Assembly: GCF_015024225.1 (NCBI RefSeq)
Contig: NZ_JACJGM010000010.1
Coordinates: 102,036 to 166,035 of the forward strand
Direction: 5' to 3'
From: Nocardioides lijunqiniae
Lineage (GTDB): Bacteria; Actinomycetota; Actinomycetes; Propionibacteriales; Nocardioidaceae
Length of the DNA stretch: 64,000 nucleotides
Shown here: piece by piece, positions 8,054 to 17,323 of the stretch
Layout: the number at the start of each line of letters is the position of its first letter
Position numbering within the stretch: position 1 is the first letter of the stretch
Notes under the pieces: generated by a model
Databases searched by the model: none
Seen by the model: the letters and a program-made list of their open reading frames with translations, nothing else
Told to the model about the DNA's origin: nothing
Translations under genes and position numbers: made by a program

Positions 8054-8079
8054 AGTTTCGCCGGTCGACCGGCGAAACT
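8054..8079. repeat. Palindromic repeat, GGTCGACC-core class, unit 3
   Basis: A perfect 26-bp palindrome, 35 bp after unit 2 and 46 bases before the xseA start codon. The three units have 61-62 bp spacing. Any hairpin formed here would lie in the leader or promoter region of xseA. Confidence 0.9.
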
Positions 8080-8125
8080 CACGCGGCGTCACGACCGGCC
8101 GGAGCGACCGTCTAGGGTCGCGGGC

Positions 8126-9376
8126 ATGGCCCTGGAGACGTCTGCGCAGTCGCCGGCGCCCGTACGCCAGATCGCGAACGCCGTGGCCGGGTGGATCGAC
8201 CGGCTGGGGCCGGTGTGGGTCGAGGGGCAGGTGGCGCAGGTGAGCCGGCGCCCCGGCGTCGGGACCGTGTTCATGACGCTGCGCGACTCCGTGGCCGACG
8301 TGTCGGTGCCGGTGACGTGCTCGCGCCAGATGTTCGACGGGCTCAACCCGCCGCTGGTCGAGGGCGCGAGCGTCGTCATCAACGCCAAGCCCTCCTACTA
8401 CGCCAACCGCGGCACGCTCTCCCTCTACGCCCGCGAGATCAAGATGGTCGGGCTCGGCGAGCTGCTGGCCCGCCTCGAGCAGCGCCGCCAGCTGCTCGCG
8501 GCCGAGGGCCTGTTCGCCCAGGAGCTCAAGCGCCGGCTGCCGTTCCTGCCCGGCAAGGTCGGGCTGGTCACGGCCCCCAACAGCGCCGCCGAGCGCGACG
8601 TGCTCGACAACGCCCAGCGACGGTGGCCGGCGGTGGCGTTCGAGGTCGTCCACGCGGCCATGCAGGGCACGCGTGCGGCCGCCGAGGTCATGGACGCCGT
8701 CGCCCGGCTCGACCGCGACCCGACGGTCGACGTGATCGTCATCGCTCGCGGCGGCGGCGCGGTCGAGGACCTGCTGCCGTTCAGCGACGAGGGCCTGATC
8801 CGGGCCGTGGCTCGCGCGAGCACGCCGGTGGTGTCCGCGATCGGCCACGAGCCCGACTCCCCCCTGCTCGACCTGGTCGCCGACGTCCGCGCCTCCACCC
8901 CGACCGACGCCGCCAAGCTGGTCGTCCCCGACGTCCACCAGGAGGTGGCCGGCCTCGGGCAGGCCCGGCTGCGCATGCGCCAGACCGTCCGCACCCGCGT
9001 CGACCACGAGCAGCACCGCCTCGACGCGCTGCGCGAGCGCCCGTCGCTGGCCGACCCGCGCTCGCTCATCGACGACCGCGGGGCCGAGCTCGGCGCGCTG
9101 CTCGAGCGCAGCCGCCGCACCCTGCGCCACGCCCTCGACCGCGCTGCCGACGACATCGGCCACCAGCGCGCCCGCGCCCGCGCGCTCTCGCCCCTGGCGA
9201 CCCTCGAGCGCGGCTACGCCGTCCTCCAGGACGCCGACGGCCACGTCGTCACCTCCCTGGACGCGGTGTCGCCCGGCGGCGCGGTCAGCGTCCGCGTGGC
9301 CGACGGCCGCATCGCCGCCACCGTCGACTCGACCACCCCCGACCCCGTCCCGCACGAGGAAGAAGACTCCGCATGA
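8126..9376 (+). CDS. xseA: Exodeoxyribonuclease VII large subunit
   Basis: The 416-residue catalytic subunit of exonuclease VII, which degrades single-stranded DNA from both ends in repair. It has the N-terminal OB fold ([19 protein letters not shown]), the central nuclease domain with [13 protein letters not shown] and [14 protein letters not shown], and [14 protein letters not shown], the actinobacterial form of the GHE.D....D motif. A long coiled-coil arm for XseB binding follows. The ATG at 8126 is the start; xseB begins inside its stop codon (ATGA), giving fixed stoichiometry. Three palindromic repeats lie directly upstream. Confidence 0.96.
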   Translation: MALETSAQSPAPVRQIANAVAGWIDRLGPVWVEGQVAQVSRRPGVGTVFMTLRDSVADVSVPVTCSRQMFDGLNPPLVEGASVVINAKPSYYANRGTLSLYAREIKMVGLGELLARLEQRRQLLAAEGLFAQELKRRLPFLPGKVGLVTAPNSAAERDVLDNAQRRWPAVAFEVVHAAMQGTRAAAEVMDAVARLDRDPTVDVIVIARGGGAVEDLLPFSDEGLIRAVARASTPVVSAIGHEPDSPLLDLVADVRASTPTDAAKLVVPDVHQEVAGLGQARLRMRQTVRTRVDHEQHRLDALRERPSLADPRSLIDDRGAELGALLERSRRTLRHALDRAADDIGHQRARARALSPLATLERGYAVLQDADGHVVTSLDAVSPGGAVSVRVADGRIAATVDSTTPDPVPHEEEDSA

Positions 9377-9573
9377 GCGACGCCACGCCCTCCTACGAAG
9401 CCGCCCGCGAGGAGCTGCTCGACGTCGTACGCCGCCTCGAGACCGGCGGCACGACCCTCGAGGAGTCCCTGGCGCTCTGGGAGCGCGGCGAGCAGCTCGC
9501 CACCATCTGCCAGGAGTGGCTCGACGGCGCCCGCAAGCGCCTGGACGAGGTGCTCGACCGGCAGGACGACTGA
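9373..9573 (+). CDS. xseB: Exodeoxyribonuclease VII small subunit
   Basis: A 66-residue helical protein starting at the ATGA overlap with xseA. The pattern [36 protein letters not shown] is diagnostic for XseB, which coats the XseA coiled coil and is needed for activity. The length is normal. It ends eight bases before the convergent DUF4245 gene stop. Confidence 0.95.
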   Translation: MSDATPSYEAAREELLDVVRRLETGGTTLEESLALWERGEQLATICQEWLDGARKRLDEVLDRQDD

Positions 9574-9579
9574 CGCGGG

Positions 9580-10134
9580 TCAGCCCAGCGGGTCGGTGGT
9601 GAGCGACTCCAGCAGCAGTCGCAGGTCGTCCTCGCTCGCCGAGCCGTAGACCAGCAGGTTGTCCTCGCCCACCTCGGCCGCGTAGGCCCGGTCGCCGCCC
9701 TCGTCGGAGTAGCTCTCCCACGTGGTCGCGATCGGGCTGTCGAAGTCGACCGGGTCCTCCTCGGAGGCGTCCTCGTCGACGTACGTCGCCAGCAGGTCGT
9801 CGAGGCTCTCGTCCTCCTGCCGCACCCCGGCGAAGGTGCCGTCGTCGGTGAGGATCGAGAGGCCGAACGCGGGCCGGTCACCGGGGGTGAACGCAACGTT
9901 GGTGGCCTTCCAGCCCTCGGGCAGCGACGGCGGGTAGGCGATCTGGAGCCCCGCGTCCTGCACGAGCTCGACGGTCTCGAGGTAGTCGACGGCCTCGGGC
10001 TCGATCTCGGGGTTCTCCCGGGTCACCGCACGGAAGACCACGAACGCGGCGACGGCGAGCACGGTGACGACCAGCGAGGCGATCAGGCCGTTGGCCGACC
10101 GCGCGTACCGGGCCGGCTTCTCGCTGTCGCTCAC
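9580..10134 (-). CDS. DUF4245 family membrane-anchored protein
   Basis: A 184-residue protein from the GTG at 10134 (VSDSEKPARYARSANGL...). One N-terminal transmembrane helix (SLVVTVLAVAAFVVFRAV) is followed by an extracytoplasmic domain with YPPSLPEGWKAT and GLSILTDDGTFAGVRQ, characteristic of DUF4245. The function is unknown. The family is usually found beside xseAB and glpX in actinobacteria, which fits its place here. It is divergent from the SLC13-type permease, with 33 bases between their starts. Confidence 0.85.
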   Translation of the reverse strand: MSDSEKPARYARSANGLIASLVVTVLAVAAFVVFRAVTRENPEIEPEAVDYLETVELVQDAGLQIAYPPSLPEGWKATNVAFTPGDRPAFGLSILTDDGTFAGVRQEDESLDDLLATYVDEDASEEDPVDFDSPIATTWESYSDEGGDRAYAAEVGEDNLLVYGSASEDDLRLLLESLTTDPLG

Positions 10135-10167
10135 GGGCCCATCCTCACAGGTCGGTAGATTGCCCGC

Positions 10168-11424
10168 GTGCCGACCCTCGCTCACTTGGTCGCCGAGGTG
10201 GTCGCGGTCTCAGCCCTCCTGGCGCTGCTCGTCACGGCCTACCGCCACCCCTCCGGGCGGGTCGAGGCGACGGTCGCGGTGCTCGCCGCGGCGGCGGCGC
10301 TGGCCACCGGCCTGGTCTCCCTCGACCACGCCGGCGACGCCGTGCGCGAGCTGGCGCCGGTCGTCGCCTTCCTCGCCACGATCCTGGTCGTCTCCGACGT
10401 CTGCGCCCGGGCGGGGCTCTTCGCGGCGGCGGGACGCCTCCTGCGTCCGGGACCAGGGCGCCGCCACGCCCCCCGGAGGCTGTTCACCGCGGCCTTCCTG
10501 GTCGCCGCGCTCGTCACCGCCGTGCTGAGCCTCGACGCCACCGTCGTGCTGCTCACGCCGGTCGTCGTGGGGGCGGCGGTCGCTGCCGGCACCTCGACGA
10601 CGCCCGGCGCCTACGCGTGCCTGCGGATGGCCAACTCCGCCTCGCTGCTGCTCCCGGTCTCCAACCTCACCAACCTGCTGGCGATGCCCCACCTCGACCT
10701 GACCTTCGCCGGCTTCGCGGTCACGATGGCACCCGTACTGCTCGCGGTGCTCGCGGTCGAGTACGTCGTGCTGCGCCTGGTCTTCCGCCGGGAGCTCGCC
10801 GCGACGCCGTCCGAGGTGGCCGCGACGGAGGTCACCGCGGTGGAGCCGGTCCCCGTCGCGGTCGTGGCCCTGATGCTGGTGGGCTTCGCCGCCACCTCGC
10901 CGCTGGGGGTCGAGCCGTTCGTGGTCTCCACGGTGGCGGCGCTCGTGCTGGTGGTCTGGGCCCGGCGCCGCCGGCTGCTCGTGGCGCGCGACGTGGTGGG
11001 TGCCGCCCACCCGGGCTTCGCCTGCTTCGTGCTGGCGCTGGGCGTGGTGGTGGCCGCGATCTCGGAGGGCTTCCTGGGCGACCTCGTCGAGGAGGTGCTG
11101 CCGGCATCGACGGGCCTCGCGGCCCTGGCCCTGATCGCCGTGCTGGCGACGGTGCTCGCCAACCTCCTGACCAACCTCTCCGCGACGCTGCTGCTGGTCC
11201 CGCTCCTCGCCCCGCTCGGCGACACCGCGGTGCTCGCCGCGCTGCTCGGCCTCAACATCGGCGCCGGCCTCACCTACAGCGGCTCGCTCGCCAACCTCCT
11301 GTGGGCGCGCCACCTCGGCCGGTACGGCGAGCCGCCCGGCCTGGCCCGCTTCCACCTCGTCTCCTTCGCCGTGACCCCTCTCAGCCTCGCTGCCGCAGTC
11401 ACGGCTCTGTGGCTGGTCACCTGA
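10168..11424 (+). CDS. SLC13/ArsB-like permease
   Basis: A 418-residue polytopic membrane protein with about ten to twelve hydrophobic segments. It shows the two-fold repeat of the ArsB/NhaD/SLC13 ion-transporter superfamily, including paired conserved loops MANSASLLLPVSNLTNLLA near 155 and ANLLTNLSATLLLVPLL near 330 plus GLNIGAGLTYSGSLANLLW. It likely moves an anion or organic acid. ArsB (arsenite efflux) is possible, but no ars regulator or reductase is beside it. The molybdate regulator gene begins 25 bases after its stop, so the two may be co-transcribed. Start is GTG 10168. Confidence 0.85.
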   Translation: MPTLAHLVAEVVAVSALLALLVTAYRHPSGRVEATVAVLAAAAALATGLVSLDHAGDAVRELAPVVAFLATILVVSDVCARAGLFAAAGRLLRPGPGRRHAPRRLFTAAFLVAALVTAVLSLDATVVLLTPVVVGAAVAAGTSTTPGAYACLRMANSASLLLPVSNLTNLLAMPHLDLTFAGFAVTMAPVLLAVLAVEYVVLRLVFRRELAATPSEVAATEVTAVEPVPVAVVALMLVGFAATSPLGVEPFVVSTVAALVLVVWARRRRLLVARDVVGAAHPGFACFVLALGVVVAAISEGFLGDLVEEVLPASTGLAALALIAVLATVLANLLTNLSATLLLVPLLAPLGDTAVLAALLGLNIGAGLTYSGSLANLLWARHLGRYGEPPGLARFHLVSFAVTPLSLAAAVTALWLVT

Positions 11425-11448
11425 CCGCACCTGCGGCACACTGTGGGC

Positions 11449-11844
11449 GTGAGCACCTACCGACTTGCGGAGGCCGCCGAGATCCTCGGCGTCAGCGACG
11501 ACACGGTACGCCGCTGGGTGGACGCGGGCCGGGTGGCCGCCTCCACCGCCGACGGCCGCGCGGTCATCGCGGGCGCCGACCTCGCCGTCCTCGCCGAGTC
11601 GCTGGCCGACTCCCGCGACCCTGACCCGGCCCGCGCGTCCGCGGTCAGCGCCCGCAACCGGCTCACCGGCATCGTCGTGCGGGTCAAGAGGGACGCCGTG
11701 ATGGCGCAGGTCGACCTCATCTGCGGGCCCTACCGCATCGTCTCGCTGATGAGCTCCGAGGCCGCCGACGACCTCGGCCTCGAGCCCGGCGTGCGCGCGG
11801 TCGCCTCGGTGAAGTCGACCAACGTCGTCGTGGAGCGTCCGTGA
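11449..11844 (+). CDS. Molybdate-responsive HTH-TOBE regulator
   Basis: A 131-residue protein from GTG 11449. Residues ~1-50 are an excisionase/MerR-type winged helix (YRLAEAAEILGVSDDTVRRWVDAGR). Residues ~65-130 are a single TOBE/MopI-like molybdate-binding domain (SARNRLTGIVVRVKRDAVMAQVDLICG). This is the compact ModE-like arrangement common in actinobacteria: it should sense cytoplasmic molybdate and control the transporter genes behind it. Its stop overlaps the modA GTG start. An alternative upstream GTG at 11443 adds only two residues. Confidence 0.85.
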   Translation: MSTYRLAEAAEILGVSDDTVRRWVDAGRVAASTADGRAVIAGADLAVLAESLADSRDPDPARASAVSARNRLTGIVVRVKRDAVMAQVDLICGPYRIVSLMSSEAADDLGLEPGVRAVASVKSTNVVVERP

Positions 11845-12596
11845 GCAGCCGCCGCTCCCCCGTGCTCGCCTCCGTCGCGGGGATGGCGCTCGTGCTGCCG
11901 CTGGCGGCCTGCGGAGGCGACGACGGCGAGCAGCGCACGATCACGGTGCTCGCAGCGGCCTCACTCACCGAGACGTTCACGACCCTGGCCGCCGACTTCG
12001 AGGCCGCGCACGAGGGCGTGCGTGTCCGGCTCGCCTTCGACTCCTCGGCGACCCTCGCCGAGCAGGCCGTGGGCGGCGCCCCGGCCGACGTCCTGGCCAC
12101 CGCGGACACCACGACGATGGACAGCGCCGCCGACGCGCTCGCCGCGGACCCGCGGGTCTTCGCCACCAACACGATGGTGCTGGTGGTGCCCGCGGACAAC
12201 CCGGCCGACATCCGCTCCTTCGACGACCTGGGCCCGGGCGTCGACTACGTCGTCTGCGTCGACACCGCGCCCTGCGGCAAGGTCGCCGCCGCCCTGCTCT
12301 CGAGCGCCGACCCGGGTGCCGAGCCGGCCAGCCTCGAGGTCGACGTCAAGGCGGTGCTGGCCAAGGTCACCAGCGGCGAGGCCGACGCCGGCCTGGTCTA
12401 CGCCTCCGACGCGGTGGCGGCAGGCGACGCGGTGACGACCGTGGAGGTCCCCGGCGCCGACGCGCAGGTCACGACGTACCCGATCGCGCCGCTCGACCAG
12501 TCGCAGGACGCCGAGCTGGCCCGGCAGTTCGTCGACCTCGTGCTCGACGAGGAGGGGCAGCAGGTCCTCCGGGACGCCGGCTTCGGGGCGCCGTGA
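11841..12596 (+). CDS. modA: Molybdate ABC transporter substrate-binding lipoprotein
   Basis: A 251-residue lipoprotein with lipobox LAAC near residue 24. The mature part begins TITVLAAASLTETFTTLAADFEA, the classic ModA signature, and has SSATLAEQ, GAPADVLATAD and NTMVLVVP. It captures molybdate (or tungstate) outside the membrane for ModBC. GTG start, coupled to the regulator and to modB by GTGA overlaps on both sides. Confidence 0.95.
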   Translation: MSSRRSPVLASVAGMALVLPLAACGGDDGEQRTITVLAAASLTETFTTLAADFEAAHEGVRVRLAFDSSATLAEQAVGGAPADVLATADTTTMDSAADALAADPRVFATNTMVLVVPADNPADIRSFDDLGPGVDYVVCVDTAPCGKVAAALLSSADPGAEPASLEVDVKAVLAKVTSGEADAGLVYASDAVAAGDAVTTVEVPGADAQVTTYPIAPLDQSQDAELARQFVDLVLDEEGQQVLRDAGFGAP

Positions 12597-13387
12597 CGAC
12601 GGCGCGCACCCTGGGCCGCCCGCCCCTGGTCCTCCTGGTCCCCGCCGCCCTCGCCGCGGCGCTCCTGGTGCTCCCCCTGGTCAGCCTGGTGCTCGACACC
12701 CCGTGGGCGACCTTCCTCGACCGTCTCGGCAGCCGCGAGGTAGGCGAGGCGCTGCGTCTCACGGCGGTCGCGTCGGGGGCCACCGTGGTCGCCTGCGTGC
12801 TGCTCGGGACGCCGCTGGCCTGGCTGCTCGCCCGCGTCGACTTCCGCGGCCGCGCGGTGCTGCGCGCCGCCGTCACGGTCCCGCTCGTGCTGCCTCCGGT
12901 CGTCGCCGGCGTCGCGCTCGTGACCGCGCTGGGACGCACCGGCGTCCTGGGTCCCCTGCTGCGCGAGGGCGGCGTCTCGCTGCCCTACACGACCCCAGCG
13001 GTGGTCATCGCCCACACGTTCGTCTCGATGCCGTTCTACGTGCTGTCCGTCGAGGGCGCGATGCGCAGCGCCGGCGAGCGCTACGACGTCGTCGCGGCCA
13101 CCCTCGGCGCCTCGCGCTGGACGACGTTCCGACGCGTGACGCTGCCGCTGGCGATGCCGGGCGTGCTGGCGGGCGCGGTGCTGGCGTGGGCCCGGTCGCT
13201 CGGGGAGTTCGGCGCCACGATCACCTTCGCCGGCAACTACCCCGGCACGACCCAGACCATGCCGTCGCTGATCTACACCACGCTGCAGGCCGACCCCGAG
13301 GTGGCGCGCACGCTCAGCATGATCCTGCTCCTGGCGTCCGTCGCGATCCTCGCCGCGCTCCGCAACCGATGGCTGACCACGCCGTGA
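12593..13387 (+). CDS. modB: Molybdate ABC transporter permease
   Basis: A 264-residue inner-membrane permease with about five or six membrane segments and the cytoplasmic EAA loop (EGAMRSAGERYDVVAATLGASRWTTFRRVTLPLA), which docks on ModC. LPLVLPPVVAGVAL and SLGEFGATITFAGN are ModB hallmarks. GTG start overlapping the modA stop; the modC start overlaps its own stop. Confidence 0.95.
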   Translation: MTTARTLGRPPLVLLVPAALAAALLVLPLVSLVLDTPWATFLDRLGSREVGEALRLTAVASGATVVACVLLGTPLAWLLARVDFRGRAVLRAAVTVPLVLPPVVAGVALVTALGRTGVLGPLLREGGVSLPYTTPAVVIAHTFVSMPFYVLSVEGAMRSAGERYDVVAATLGASRWTTFRRVTLPLAMPGVLAGAVLAWARSLGEFGATITFAGNYPGTTQTMPSLIYTTLQADPEVARTLSMILLLASVAILAALRNRWLTTP

Positions 13388-14352
13388 GCGGGCTCGACGC
13401 ACGGGTCTACGTCGAGGGCCGGCTCGACGCGGCCCTCACCGCGCAGGCCGGGCAGGTCGTCGCCGTCATCGGACCGAACGGCGCCGGCAAGACGACGCTC
13501 CTGCGCGCGCTCGCCGGCCTGGTCCAGATGAGCGGGTCGGTCAGGGTCGCGGGCGAGAGCTGGACCGAGCCGCCGCGGCTCGTGCGCGACCGCGGCCTCG
13601 GCTACGTGTTCCAGGACCAGTCCCTCTTCCCCCACCTCACCGCCCTCGACAACGTCGCCTTCGGGCCACGCGCGCGAGGCGTCCGACGACGCGACGCGGA
13701 GGCCACCGCCCGGGCGTGGCTCGACCGCCTCGGCGTCGGCGACCTGTCGTCGCGCCGGCCGGGCGAGCTGTCCGGCGGGCAGGCGCAGCGGGTGGCGATC
13801 GCCCGGGCGCTGGCCACCCGGCCGGCCCTGCTGCTCCTCGACGAGCCCTTCGCCGGGCTCGACGTGGGGGTGGCCACCGCACTGCGCCTCGAGCTGGCCC
13901 GTCACCTCGCCGACTACCCCGGGGTCGCGCTGCTGGTCACGCACGACGCGATCGACGCCCTCACCCTCGCCGACCGGGTGGTCGTCCTCGACCGCGGCCG
14001 GGTGGCCCAGGAGGGCACCCCGCAGGACGTCGCGGCCCGCCCCCGCACCGACCACGTGGCGCGTCTGGTCGGCCTCAACGTGCTGCGCGAGGGCGAGGTC
14101 CTGCGCTCGTTCAGCCCGCGCGCGGTGACGGTCTCTCTGCACCGCCCCGAGGGGTCGGCCCGTCACCAGTGGCACGGGGTCGTCCTGAGCGCGGCGCCGC
14201 ACGGGGACGCCGTACGCCTGCTGGTCTCGGGCGAGCACGAGCTGCTCGCCGACGTCACCCCGGCCGCCGCCGGCGAGCTCGGGCTGGCCCCCGGCCGGCA
14301 GGTCTGGCTCTCGGTCAAGGAGACCGCCGTGCAGGCGTACGCCGCGGACTGA
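13384..14352 (+). CDS. modC: Molybdate ABC transporter ATP-binding protein
   Basis: A 322-residue ATPase with Walker A GPNGAGKTT, Q-loop, signature LSGGQAQRVAIARAL, Walker B LLLLDEPFAGLD, a His switch in LLVTHDAID, and a C-terminal TOBE domain (residues ~255-320). I chose GTG 13384 because it reproduces the GTGA coupling seen at every other junction of this operon and gives the usual ModC opening GLDARV; an ATG at 13369 in the same frame would add five residues. Confidence 0.93.
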   Translation: MSGLDARVYVEGRLDAALTAQAGQVVAVIGPNGAGKTTLLRALAGLVQMSGSVRVAGESWTEPPRLVRDRGLGYVFQDQSLFPHLTALDNVAFGPRARGVRRRDAEATARAWLDRLGVGDLSSRRPGELSGGQAQRVAIARALATRPALLLLDEPFAGLDVGVATALRLELARHLADYPGVALLVTHDAIDALTLADRVVVLDRGRVAQEGTPQDVAARPRTDHVARLVGLNVLREGEVLRSFSPRAVTVSLHRPEGSARHQWHGVVLSAAPHGDAVRLLVSGEHELLADVTPAAAGELGLAPGRQVWLSVKETAVQAYAAD

Positions 14353-14385
14353 GCGGCCTCCGACGTCACCGGGGTCCCCGTTACG

Positions 14386-15411
14386 ATGCCGACCATGGAC
14401 CCCTCGCTCGACGTCGCGCCCCAGACTCCCGACCGCAACCTGGCGCTCGAGCTGGTGCGGGTGACCGAGGCGGCCGCGATGGCGGCAGGTCGCTGGGTGG
14501 GGCGCGGCGACAAGAACGGCGCCGACGACGTGGCCGTCAACGCGATGCGCGTGATGATCTCGACCATCGGCATGAACGGCACCGTCGTCATCGGCGAGGG
14601 CGAGAAGGACAACGCGCCGATGCTCTACAACGGCGAGCAGGTGGGCGACGGAACCGGCCCCGACTGCGACGTCGCGGTCGACCCGATCGACGGCACCACC
14701 CTGACCGCCAAGGGCATGGCCAACGCGGTCGCCGTGCTGGCGGTCTCCCCGCGTGGGTCGATGTACGACCCGTCCGCGGTCTTCTACATGGACAAGCTCG
14801 CCACGGGGCCCGAGGCGGCCGACGTCGTCGACATCCGCTACCCCGTCGCGGAGAACATCCACCAGGTCGCGAAGGCCAAGGGAGGCAAGGCCGAGGACGT
14901 CACCGTCGTGCTCCTCGACCGGCCCCGTCACGCTCAGCTGGCCGAGGAGATCCGGGCCACCGGGGCACGCATCAAGTTCATCGTCGACGGCGACGTGGCC
15001 GGCGCGATCTCCGCGGCCCGACCCGACAGCGGTGTCGACCTGCTGCTCGGCGTCGGCGGTACGCCGGAGGCGATCATCACCGCCTGCGCCATGAAGTGCA
15101 TGGGCGGCGTGATCCAGGGCCAGCTGTGGCCGCAGGACGACGCGGAGCGCCAGCGCGCCCTCGACGCCGGCCACGACCTCGACCCGGACTTCGTGCTCTC
15201 GACCGACGACCTCGTCACCGGCGACGACTGCTTCTTCGTCGCCACCGGCATCACCGACGGCGACCTCATGCGCGGGGTGCGCTACGCCAAGGGCGGCGCC
15301 ACCACCCACTCGCTGGTCATGCGATCGCGCAGCGGCACGATCCGCTCGATCACCTCCGAGCACCGCCTGCAGAAGCTACGCAGTTACTCCGCGATCGACT
15401 TCGACCACTGA
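14386..15411 (+). CDS. glpX: Fructose-1,6-bisphosphatase class II
   Basis: A 341-residue GlpX-type FBPase, which hydrolyses fructose-1,6-bisphosphate in gluconeogenesis. Diagnostic features are [32 protein letters not shown] and the metal/phosphatase motif [13 protein letters not shown]. The C-terminal domain has [22 protein letters not shown] second ATG at 14395 is an alternative start. The gene follows modC but lies in the actinobacterial xseAB/DUF4245/glpX neighbourhood. Its 3' end overlaps the convergent hydrolase by 36 bases. Confidence 0.96.
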   Translation: MPTMDPSLDVAPQTPDRNLALELVRVTEAAAMAAGRWVGRGDKNGADDVAVNAMRVMISTIGMNGTVVIGEGEKDNAPMLYNGEQVGDGTGPDCDVAVDPIDGTTLTAKGMANAVAVLAVSPRGSMYDPSAVFYMDKLATGPEAADVVDIRYPVAENIHQVAKAKGGKAEDVTVVLLDRPRHAQLAEEIRATGARIKFIVDGDVAGAISAARPDSGVDLLLGVGGTPEAIITACAMKCMGGVIQGQLWPQDDAERQRALDAGHDLDPDFVLSTDDLVTGDDCFFVATGITDGDLMRGVRYAKGGATTHSLVMRSRSGTIRSITSEHRLQKLRSYSAIDFDH

Positions 15412-16221
15412 CGTCACCGACGCCGCCGCCTGGCGGTGCAGCGACGTCACCACGTGGTCGATGACCCGCGGGTCGACGGCCATGCCCACGTGGGACGCCG
15501 TGACCTCGATGCCGTGGGCGGCCGCCGGCACGCACGCTCGCCAGTCGACGATGCCGTCGCGCTTGGAGTAGACCGCGGTGAAGCCCACGCCCGCCGGCAT
15601 CGGCAGCTGGCTCTCGTCGAAGCTCTGCCGCGCGCAGTCGCCGGCCACGCAGTCGGCGGCCATCAGGCCCGGCACGCCGGCGCGGCTGAGCCGCACCAGC
15701 AGGTCGACGCTCGCGGTCAGCACCCGGTGGTGGGCGGCAGGCGCGAGCATCGGGCTGCCGAGGGTCACGATGCCGGACACGAGGTCCGGTCGGCGTACGG
15801 CGATGCCGCGCGCGAGCATGCCACCGAGGCTGTGCCCCACGAGCTGGACCCTGCTGCCGCGACGGATGACGATCGACTCCAGCCGCTCCTCGAGCTGCGC
15901 CGCCGCGTCGAGCGTGCACCCGACGTTCGCGCGGATGTGGGAGCGGTAGGTCCGGAATCCCTGTGCCCGCAGGTGTCTGGCCATCAGGGTCAGCGACGCG
16001 TCGCCCGCCATGAAGCCGGGCACCAGCACGACCGGGTCGACGGCCCGGGGCCGGCGCCGTCCGGTGTACGGCGTGCTCCGACGGGCACGGCGGTCGCCGG
16101 CGGAGCGCAGCGCGTAGCGGCCGGCCTCGGTGAGCACGCTCCCCTCGCGGATGACCGCGACGACGGCCGGACGCGCGAACCCCTCCGGCAGCAGGAAGGA
16201 CGCCAGTGTGGGGTTGCTCAC
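15376..16221 (-). CDS. Lipase-like alpha/beta hydrolase
   Basis: A 281-residue hydrolase from GTG 16221. It has the oxyanion segment [14 protein letters not shown], the nucleophile elbow GHSLGG near residue 135, an Asp-containing strand ([14 protein letters not shown]) and a late His ([10 protein letters not shown]), consistent with a Ser-Asp-His triad. It resembles actinobacterial lipases and PGAP1-like esterases; the substrate is unknown. No signal peptide is clear. The last 36 bases lie antisense to the end of glpX, so read-through would yield complementary transcripts. Confidence 0.8.
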   Translation of the reverse strand: MSNPTLASFLLPEGFARPAVVAVIREGSVLTEAGRYALRSAGDRRARRSTPYTGRRRPRAVDPVVLVPGFMAGDASLTLMARHLRAQGFRTYRSHIRANVGCTLDAAAQLEERLESIVIRRGSRVQLVGHSLGGMLARGIAVRRPDLVSGIVTLGSPMLAPAAHHRVLTASVDLLVRLSRAGVPGLMAADCVAGDCARQSFDESQLPMPAGVGFTAVYSKRDGIVDWRACVPAAAHGIEVTASHVGMAVDPRVIDHVVTSLHRQAAASVTSVVEVDRGVTA

Positions 16222-16310
16222 TCGGGGGACGGTACGCCCACCGGGTCCTCCGACGTGGGAGCTCGGGCCCGGTCGCACCACCGGGGCCTTGGATGCGAGA
16301 TGATCGCGTC

Positions 16311-17279
16311 ATGTCGACCGGTCCTCGTCCCACGCCCGACGTCGTCGTGTCCGAGGAGCTGTTCGCTCCCGTGGCCCAGGGCGTCGAGCTCTGCTACCAG
16401 ACCTTCGGCGACCCCGACGACGAGCCGCTGCTGCTGGTGATGGGGCTCGGCGGCCCCATGACCTGGTGGGACCCGCAGCTGTGCCGGCTGCTGGCGTCCC
16501 GCGGGTTCTACGTCGTGCGCTACGACAACCGCGACACCGGCCGCTCGAGCCGGGTGGGGACCCGGGTCGGCCGCACCGCGCTGGTGCGGGCGTTCGCCGG
16601 CGGGCGCACCCGACCGCCGTACACGCTCGACGACCTGGCCGAGGACGCGTTCGGCCTGCTCGACCACCTGGGCCTGGAGTCCGCGCACGTGGTCGGGGTC
16701 TCGATGGGCGGGATGATCGTGCAGACGATGGCGATCAACCAGCCCAAGCGCGTGCGCAGCCTGACCAGCATCATGTCCACGACCGGCAAGCGCACGGTCG
16801 GCTGGCAGCACCCGTCGCTGCTGCCGTCGCTCCTCGCCAACCGTGCCGCGGGCCGCGAGGCCTACGTCAAGGCGAGCGCAGCCCTGTGGAAGCTGATCGG
16901 ATCGCCCGGCTTTCCGCAGAGCGACGAGCAGGTGGCGGCCCGCGCCGAGGAGACCTACGACCGCGGCGTCACGCCTGAGGGCGTGCTGCGGCAGATGCTC
17001 GCGATCCTCCACCAGCCCAACCGCAGCGCGCGCCTGAGGTCGGTGAAGGTGCCCGCCCTGGTGGTGCACGGGCTCGCCGACAAGATGGTGCACGTGTCCG
17101 GCGGCCGCGCCACGGCCGCCGCGATCCCGGGCGCCGAGCTGCTGCTCATCGAGGGCATGGGCCACGACATGCCCGAGCCGCTCTTCGAGACGTTCGCGGC
17201 CGGCATCCGCCGAACGGCGGACCGGGCGGCGTCGTCGGGCCGGTCGCATGGCCCGTCGCAGGGCCGGTCGCAGGGCTAA
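16311..17279 (+). CDS. Alpha/beta fold hydrolase
   Basis: A 322-residue hydrolase starting at ATG 16311. The lid/core pattern is typical: LLLVMGLGGPMTWWD, YDNRDTGRSSR, nucleophile elbow GVSMGGMIVQ, acid in HGLADKMVHVSGG and catalytic His in GMGHDMPEPL. It is close to the family often annotated as carboxylesterase, proline iminopeptidase-like or aclacinomycin methylesterase-like. The C-terminus is a short Ser/Gly/Arg tail built from a repeated GRS.G..QGRSQG unit, unlike the rest of the protein. It precedes the trehalose importer by about 100 bases that include a promoter, so it is probably a separate transcript. Confidence 0.85.
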   Translation: MSTGPRPTPDVVVSEELFAPVAQGVELCYQTFGDPDDEPLLLVMGLGGPMTWWDPQLCRLLASRGFYVVRYDNRDTGRSSRVGTRVGRTALVRAFAGGRTRPPYTLDDLAEDAFGLLDHLGLESAHVVGVSMGGMIVQTMAINQPKRVRSLTSIMSTTGKRTVGWQHPSLLPSLLANRAAGREAYVKASAALWKLIGSPGFPQSDEQVAARAEETYDRGVTPEGVLRQMLAILHQPNRSARLRSVKVPALVVHGLADKMVHVSGGRATAAAIPGAELLLIEGMGHDMPEPLFETFAAGIRRTADRAASSGRSHGPSQGRSQG

Positions 17280-17323
17280 GAGCCCTGTCGGCAACATGCC
17301 CCATCCGGGTACCGGTGTGACGG

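Noticed and set aside
7931..8079. CRISPR-like array: three 26-bp repeats with 36- and 35-bp spacers
   Set aside because: The repeats are full palindromes, the second spacer resembles the inner part of the same element found at 21861 and 40175, only three units exist and there are no cas genes. It is a cluster of dispersed palindromic elements.
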